The position numbers were made by a program, and so were the translations under genes. Positions 21,108 to 26,219 of a DNA stretch of 26,219 nucleotides are shown in pieces. The notes under the pieces are model-generated. The model was not told where the DNA came from and made no database searches. It saw nothing but the letters and a program-made list of their open reading frames with translations. Source of the stretch: Endotrypanum monterogeii (taxonomy: Eukaryota > Euglenozoa > Kinetoplastea > Trypanosomatida > Trypanosomatidae); contig CM007320.1 in NCBI GenBank assembly GCA_000333855.2, positions 2,224,946 through 2,251,164 of the forward strand, in the 5' to 3' direction. Position 1 is the first letter of the stretch. Every line of letters starts with the position of its first letter.

Positions 21108-22697
21108 AGGGGGTAGGGTAGGAAGATGTCGTGAAATAAAAAAAGGGGGAAATGAAAACGCAGCGCAGAGCGAAGAGAAAGTGTGCAATCGAGCAGATTG
21201 CAAGAGAGGCAGAGGAGGAGAAGGGGGCTCACAGTCCAAGTAAGTGAGGAAGGTGTGAATGCCACAGGTAGACCAGAAAACGTCTCTCCACTGCAAATGC
21301 ACTCAAACACAACGCACCAATACGAGCGAAGTCGAGACTGTAATACACATGTGCATCACTTGCCCCCACCCAACTACGCTGACGATATTCTCTTGTTTGT
21401 TATGGCTGCCCCCCAGGTGCACCGTACACCCTCGTATTGCCATGCGTGCCCCCAACCACACCCCCAGGCCCATTCCCCGCCGTCTCAATTGCAGCGTACT
21501 GATGAACACGAAGCAACAGGATGTGCTCAGCATGGTCTATTGTTTTCACGCTGAAGAACGCTGCAAGAAAGGCCCTGGAATGTTTTTTTTCTATTGTGTG
21601 TGTGGGGGGGGGGGTCACAACTTCGAACATCACTCTACCCTCTCTCCACTCGGTTCGCTTGTTTTCGCATAGGGTTCTCGGTGGAAGGAATTATGTTTTC
21701 TTTTCGGGTTCTTTTATTATCATCATCAAATTCCATTAAGTGTCCCGTGGAAGACCTCCTCCCCTGCCCCTTAGTCTGTAGAGTGCACGAAAAAAAGAAT
21801 GCATGGATACATTTTTGCTTCCTTTTGAGAACACCGGGAAAAAAAAAGGGCAGGAAGAAGGACGGGAGGAAATGCATGGAATTTGCGACGACAGAAATAG
21901 AGGAGAAACACCCGGCGGCGCCCATCTCACCCTGCCCTACATCCCCCTCCACGGCGACGTACATCTTGAATGTTGCAAAGACGCGGTTAGAAGTTTGGGA
22001 AGAGAAAAGAGTGTGGAGGCCTCTGGTGGCACTCGTCTCAGAGGCGTGCCAGACCTGCGTGATGAGCGTGCCCCCTCCCCCCCCCCTCTGTGTCCTCCCC
22101 CTCCTTGTCCTCCCCACGAAACACTACACACACAGACATTCATCAAAGGGATGAAGTAGCCACAGCAGGGAGGCACACACGCACAACCGCGCGCATCTCT
22201 CCCCTCAGGCAGAAGTATCACAAGCAGCAGACCTGCGGTGGATGTGGAACTGTAAGCCCGTCAAGGGTAGCTTTTCACATCCTCATCCACCGCGACTGCC
22301 CCCACAAATACAAAGGGCTCAACATACCACACATCCGTGAGAAAAATATCATAGGTATAGGAGCCGACGAGAATGCCTAGCAAACAACAAACAAAACAAT
22401 TTCAAAAAAAAAGCACGGCACACGCACATTCAATAGAGAAATCTGGGGAGAGAGAGAAGGAACAACGAAAAGGCCGAAAGCCTCCTCTTCCCTTATTTAT
22501 GAACAGAGACTCTTATGACGGCAGCGCTGCTCCTCCGCCTCCACCATAGACCTCCACACACACACACACTTTCCCCCAGACACGGGTGAGGGAAAACTAA
22601 TCCTGCTTTGTCAACCTGTGACATGAATCGATTGCATCCCCACAGAAACCGTGTCGTGCAGGCGCCGACCTGAGTCACTTCTTATTGCATCATCTCA

Positions 22698-24509
22698 CTA
22701 TCGTGACTCTGTACAAGGAAGCCGCCCACGGTGCTCCGAGGACGCTTCCGCTTCCTCAACTGACGCTGCTTCACGTTCACGCTTCACGCAGCTGAAGCGT
22801 GAACCATTGACAGCACCTGCAACTGCTTCAGGAGTCTCTGTCGCGGCCCCAGCATCAGTGAACATGACCACGTAGCGCGAGAGCGTATTGTTGTCCATGC
22901 TGTTGGTCTTCTGGTATACATCGCGGTGGCCAATACGGTCATACACGACGTAGCGGCCGTCATTGTTCGCACCGAAAGAGGCGGCGGCGTCGGTAGCCAC
23001 CCTCCCCAGGCGCAGAAGGTAGCTGGCTGTGCTCGCCGGATCCTGACGCAGGGTCTGGTAGGTGTTCTCTGCTGAGACGCTGTACCGCAGTGTCGCTCCA
23101 ACCTGCACATTAGCGAAGTCACCCTCGTCAGTGACAAGAAGATTGCAACCGCCGACGAGCATATTCGGTCGCGCAGCAGCCGCCTTGGGCAGGACAGCGT
23201 CAGGTAGAGTGACGTGGTGCAGCGAGGCCTCGCGCTCAGCAAGGAAATCAAGCTCCTCCGTGTCGTGCAACCGTGTCGCAGTGGCCCCCAATGAAACCGC
23301 CTGCTGGTAACCACTTGGGTAGACGGGTATCACCTCTACTGGATAAATCCTGCTCTTCGCTCGATCGCAGCCCGTGCGGGCCAACTTTCCGTCCAGCTCA
23401 ATGTTGGTGCAAATGGCCCCAGTGTACAGCTGATCCAACTCTTTATCATGGAAGTGGAGATGCTGACGACGCTGCTCCACCCCGCCGGCAAGCGTCGCAA
23501 CAAAGTCCTTCACAGCCTCCGTGTACTCCGTCAGCAGTGGCCGCCAGCTGCTCGTGTATTGAGGGAGTCCGAGCCCCTGAGTTTCGCTCCATAGCTGCGC
23601 CACGGACGCCTCGGATGTTGCTGAAATATTACTAAAAGTTGAGGAGAAGTGGCAGATGGAGTACCACACTCGATGCTGCTGCAGTGTCGTCGTGCCTCGA
23701 TAGAGAAGAGACCAAAGCGCCCGCGTTAACCGCAGGTGATTGGCACTGTCTCTGTCCAACCCAAGCTTTGTGTGCGCCATCTCCGCAATAAAACGTGCAA
23801 AACCACTGTCGATCTGCAACGCCTGAACGAAAGAAGCGTGCACATCAAGACGCCATTGACGCACCAGCGCCGCCGTCGTAAGAGCTGCATCACATGGCTT
23901 CGCCTCCTCCGACTCAGTGCGAGCAACACGTGCAGCGTGGCGCTCTTCCTGCGGAACCAAACCGATATCCGTGTAGAGAGGTCGCTGCACGTGGGTGAGC
24001 GAGGGCAGGTTACGAATCTGGAGTTCATTCGCGTCAACCACAATACGAGCGATCTCTGCATCGCTTGGATCGAGGTGGCTATACGACGGACGTGAACGAT
24101 CGGAAGAATTCGCTGCCAACATCGAGGAAGACGATGTGGCGTCATCTAGCGCGTTCGGTTCCAAGGGGTAGTACACCAGAGGTATGCTCTCGAGGAGGCC
24201 CACCTGCATTGCATCCAGCTCCGACTGCATGATACCGACCGGCATGGTCGACTCAGTCATGCGCTTGTACTCGTCAAGGTAGTACAGCATCGGTGTAGCA
24301 GGAACCTCGGGGTAGGGAACCGACCAGCTAGTGTGATAATAAAATGCATTACGGCAGGCACGAAGCGCGTCGCCGAAGGATGCATGTTGACTAAGCAGAC
24401 TTGACGAATCACGGTGGCCAGCGGCGCGCGTGGCAGCACCTACAGTTGCCACACCATTGTGATGCGGTATGTGACCATCTTCCTCAATGCTAATGGGGTT
24501 GAAGTCCAT
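22698..24509 (-). CDS. hypothetical protein; candidate divergent Paf1 subunit of the PAF1 elongation complex
   Basis: This intact 603-aa ORF has high-GC third positions, no signal peptide and no membrane segment. No domain is obvious at first sight, but several blocks fall in the order known for Paf1 (Pfam Paf1 family), which acts with Ctr9, Leo1 and Cdc73 on elongating RNA polymerase II in the nucleus. They are a Pro-rich N-terminal block (WSVPYPEVPATPML, 62-75), LDPSDAEIA (146-154, compare LDPADE in animal Paf1), a short basic/aromatic block (167-183), a helix leading into KSRIYPVEVIPVYP (385-398, compare PVEVMPVFPD), and a late block ending in an aromatic strand (520-550). The C-terminus is charged (KRERE at 577-581, then Glu-rich). 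A stretch at about 205-345 has no counterpart in the animal protein as I recall it. The comparison was made by eye from memory, not by alignment. That this is a real gene is secure; the Paf1 assignment is tentative. Confidence 0.9.
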   Translation of the reverse strand: MDFNPISIEEDGHIPHHNGVATVGAATRAAGHRDSSSLLSQHASFGDALRACRNAFYYHTSWSVPYPEVPATPMLYYLDEYKRMTESTMPVGIMQSELDAMQVGLLESIPLVYYPLEPNALDDATSSSSMLAANSSDRSRPSYSHLDPSDAEIARIVVDANELQIRNLPSLTHVQRPLYTDIGLVPQEERHAARVARTESEEAKPCDAALTTAALVRQWRLDVHASFVQALQIDSGFARFIAEMAHTKLGLDRDSANHLRLTRALWSLLYRGTTTLQQHRVWYSICHFSSTFSNISATSEASVAQLWSETQGLGLPQYTSSWRPLLTEYTEAVKDFVATLAGGVEQRRQHLHFHDKELDQLYTGAICTNIELDGKLARTGCDRAKSRIYPVEVIPVYPSGYQQAVSLGATATRLHDTEELDFLAEREASLHHVTLPDAVLPKAAAARPNMLVGGCNLLVTDEGDFANVQVGATLRYSVSAENTYQTLRQDPASTASYLLRLGRVATDAAASFGANNDGRYVVYDRIGHRDVYQKTNSMDNNTLSRYVVMFTDAGAATETPEAVAGAVNGSRFSCVKREREAASVEEAEASSEHRGRLPCTESR

Positions 24510-24625
24510 CTTCCCAACAGATACTTTCTCTGGGACGCTAAAGCGAGTTGAGCCGACGCGTCAACGACAGCAGGAGCAGCTATGCAGAAAAAAGAATCCG
24601 TCTCGTCTGGAATGTCTCTGAGAGA

Positions 24626-24646
24626 CTGCGGGAGGAGAGGGGGGCT
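24626..24646 (-). promoter_or_regulatory. putative trans-splice acceptor of the 603-aa gene
   Basis: On the minus strand a C/T tract (24645-24628) ends in CGCAG, with AG at 24627-24626, giving a 5' UTR of about 116 nt. A second acceptor with a T6 tract and AG at 24581-24580 would give about 70 nt. No ATG lies between either site and the start at 24509, so the protein start does not depend on which is used. Confidence 0.55.
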
Positions 24647-25336
24647 CGACAGGTGCACGGGCACTCGGAAATCCTCCTCCACACAACAGTTGATGAGCAA
24701 TGCCCAACAGGGAGGGAGGAAAAAAAAATGGGAGAGTGTTTTACCTCTTTTTTTTGTGTATCTCAACACAATTTGAGGACAAACCCGTGTGAATCCGAAC
24801 ACGTGTGTACATGTACAGAAGCAACACAATGCATGTTCAGTGAGGGAAAATGGACATAAACGCCAACCGCACATACGCCAGGCAAGACGGTCGCGCATGC
24901 AGTAAAAAATTTTTTTTTTGAAGAGAGTGAAGAGAAATTAGCGGGTAGTAGGGAAAAGAAATTAGCTGAAGACATAATTGGGGAACAAAAAAAAAAAACA
25001 GCACTTGCTGATGGAAAGGGTGAATATATATCAAGTTCGATTTGGATGGGATATCGCGGTAGAGAGGGCACGGCTGCAGACAGTGCCCTCTGCCCTGCCC
25101 GCTACCTACCTGCAGTGGCGATTGAGGGCCGGGGGGTAGCACCGAGGTACTATTTCCTTCACCGGTTACTACGGCACCCTGTACATCCTTTCATCGTGAG
25201 ATTCCTAGCCTGTAGTGTTTGAGTGGAGTCAGTGAGGTGCGCGCCTACAGCTTCAATCGATACCAGCGAAGTAGCTGCGAAGGTTTTTTTAAAAGAGAGC
25301 GGGGATCGATTAGCGCCCACGTCGTAAACATGCGCA

Positions 25337-25369
25337 GACACACACGCACACACACACACGCACACACAC

Positions 25370-25405
<36 letters not shown>

Positions 25406-25407
25406 AC
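25337..25407. repeat. interrupted (CA)n array, about 70 bp
   Basis: CA units broken by single CG steps at 25345, 25359 and 25373, then about 13 pure CA units and TACACAC. In the direction of transcription it reads GT. Confidence 0.9.
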
Positions 25408-25536
25408 GAATAACCGTCTCCCTAACAGTATCCAGAACACGAGGGATGATACAAGTTAGACGAAGAGGTAATAGGAGCTGGGTAGACGAGCAAGAAACAG
25501 CGCAGGGGCCCATGGAGGCAATGAAGAGACTCCAAA

Positions 25537-25558
25537 TGTGTGTGTGTGTGTGTGTGTG
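25537..25558. repeat. (TG)n microsatellite
   Basis: About ten uninterrupted TG units followed by GAGAGGGTGGGGG. Confidence 0.85.
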
Positions 25559-26164
25559 GAGAGGGTGGGGGTTAAGAGGAGGGTGGTATGGGATACATCG
25601 GATTGGAATAGTACCATGCGCATGGGGAGCATTCGGTGGGGAGGGGAAGGAGGGGCATTGCATTGCCACACAACCGAGTAAACGCTTAGACACTCAGACC
25701 AGTACAAAGGGGGGTTATGATACAAGGAGATGCGGATAAGAATCTGATAGAAATCAAGAGGACTCACGTCAAGGGCAAGACGGGAAATGGGAGATACGAA
25801 AGGGGGGGGGAAGTGCTGCGGGGAAAAAAGCTTATAGACCCTCAGCGAAAGACTGGGTAGGCGGTCCAAGCGACAAAAGGAAAAGTCGACAAGTACGATG
25901 TACAAATGCTTCCCCAACACACACACTCTGCATGTTACATAATTCCAGTGCACCGCGCCTCTTTTCATGAAGCAGCCATCCCAATCCAGGACACACACGC
26001 ACACACACCTCGCCTCCCCCCCCCTACCCCACGCCTCGCCTTCATTCATATAATAACACTTTCCAATCCTCAAAGCCTGACGTGAGGGAAGTTCGCCAAC
26101 CAGCGGCACTAAAAAAAAAGTTTGAAGACTCCAGTTCATGTTAACATCACACACAAAACAAACT

Positions 26165-26165
<1 letters not shown>

Positions 26166-26219
<54 letters not shown>
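26166..26219. repeat. (TA)n array reaching the window edge
   Basis: More than 25 TA units with a single TACA interruption near 26182; its full length is not visible because the window ends inside it. Confidence 0.9.

Larger units (their letters stand above)
16527..22697. other. 6.2-kb non-coding region between the 603-aa gene and the PSP1 gene
   Basis: This is the largest gene-free stretch. It holds the PSP1 splice acceptor, four long GT/CA or TA microsatellites (18276-18300, 19027-19057, 20479-20503, 21074-21107), a (TA)n at 19656-19685 and a GAC repeat at 20703-20730. Strand composition changes locally: purine-rich on plus from 16600 to 19000, pyrimidine-rich at about 19250-19420, 20520-20640 and 21360-22130. 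ORFs such as minus 19784-20476, minus 20253-20918 and plus 21594-22154 are low-complexity translations. In a trypanosomatid it would be a very long 3' UTR or hide non-coding RNA; I cannot show either. Confidence 0.65.
24510..26219. other. non-coding region upstream of the 603-aa gene
   Basis: It holds the 603-aa gene's splice acceptors near 24580-24646, a long CA array, a GT array and the terminal TA array. ORFs here (minus 24440-24898, minus 25456-26154) have no motif and read through repeats. It is either the 3' UTR of a gene outside the window or the start of the unit. Confidence 0.65.

Noticed and set aside
21594..22154. Plus-strand 186-aa ORF and its minus-strand shadow 21635-22117
   Set aside because: Contains G-run and A-run translations, no domain, and lies in the long gap without supportable splice signals.
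24580..24581. Second AG after a T6 tract upstream of the 603-aa gene
   Set aside because: Kept only as an alternative splice site; the longer C/T tract ending at 24626 looks stronger, and the choice does not change the protein.
25456..26154. Minus-strand 232-aa ORF
   Set aside because: Starts near and reads through CA/GT and C-run repeats; no motif and weak codon use compared with the four real genes.

Overview
The window looks like nuclear DNA of a trypanosomatid, most likely a Leishmania-like member of the Leishmaniinae. The evidence is a set of intronless genes all on one strand, pyrimidine tract plus AG signals of trans-splicing type 15 to about 116 nt before each start codon, a tryparedoxin-type active site (a family known mainly from kinetoplastids), a PSP1 C-terminal domain protein, and intergenic DNA full of homopolymers, (TA)n and (CA/GT)n. 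The species cannot be named from the sequence.

Layout: transcription appears to run entirely on the minus strand, right to left, as in a polycistronic gene cluster. In transcription order there are four genes. (1) 24509-22698 encodes a 603-aa protein with no obvious textbook domain. Read against the Paf1 subunit of the PAF1 transcription elongation complex, it shows a collinear set of weak motifs. (2) 16526-13070 encodes a large, disordered, Ser/Ala/Pro-rich protein ending in a PSP1 C-terminal domain. The domain is split between two reading frames by one extra T in a T5 run (13456-13460). (3) 7757-6636 and (4) 2883-2056 are two related tail-anchored thioredoxin-fold (tryparedoxin-like) proteins. 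The downstream one has an intact WCPPC active site. The upstream one has WCRES, which has lost the resolving cysteine.

Only about 32% of the window is coding. The spaces between genes (3.8, 5.3 and 6.2 kb) hold no convincing ORF and consist of long low-complexity tracts, microsatellites and short tandem repeats. In a trypanosomatid most of this would be transcribed as long 3' UTRs. The window opens in a C-tract array (G-rich in the sense of transcription) and closes inside a (TA)n array, so both edges may be assembly breaks.

The genes do not form an obvious pathway, and polycistronic neighbours in trypanosomatids are often unrelated. The exception is the tryparedoxin-like pair, clearly a tandem duplication with divergence. 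The three most useful observations are the candidate for the Paf1 subunit, reported missing when the trypanosome complex was first purified, the frameshift in the PSP1 gene, and the active/monothiol tail-anchored redox pair. No virus, transposon, CRISPR array, tRNA or rRNA was found.
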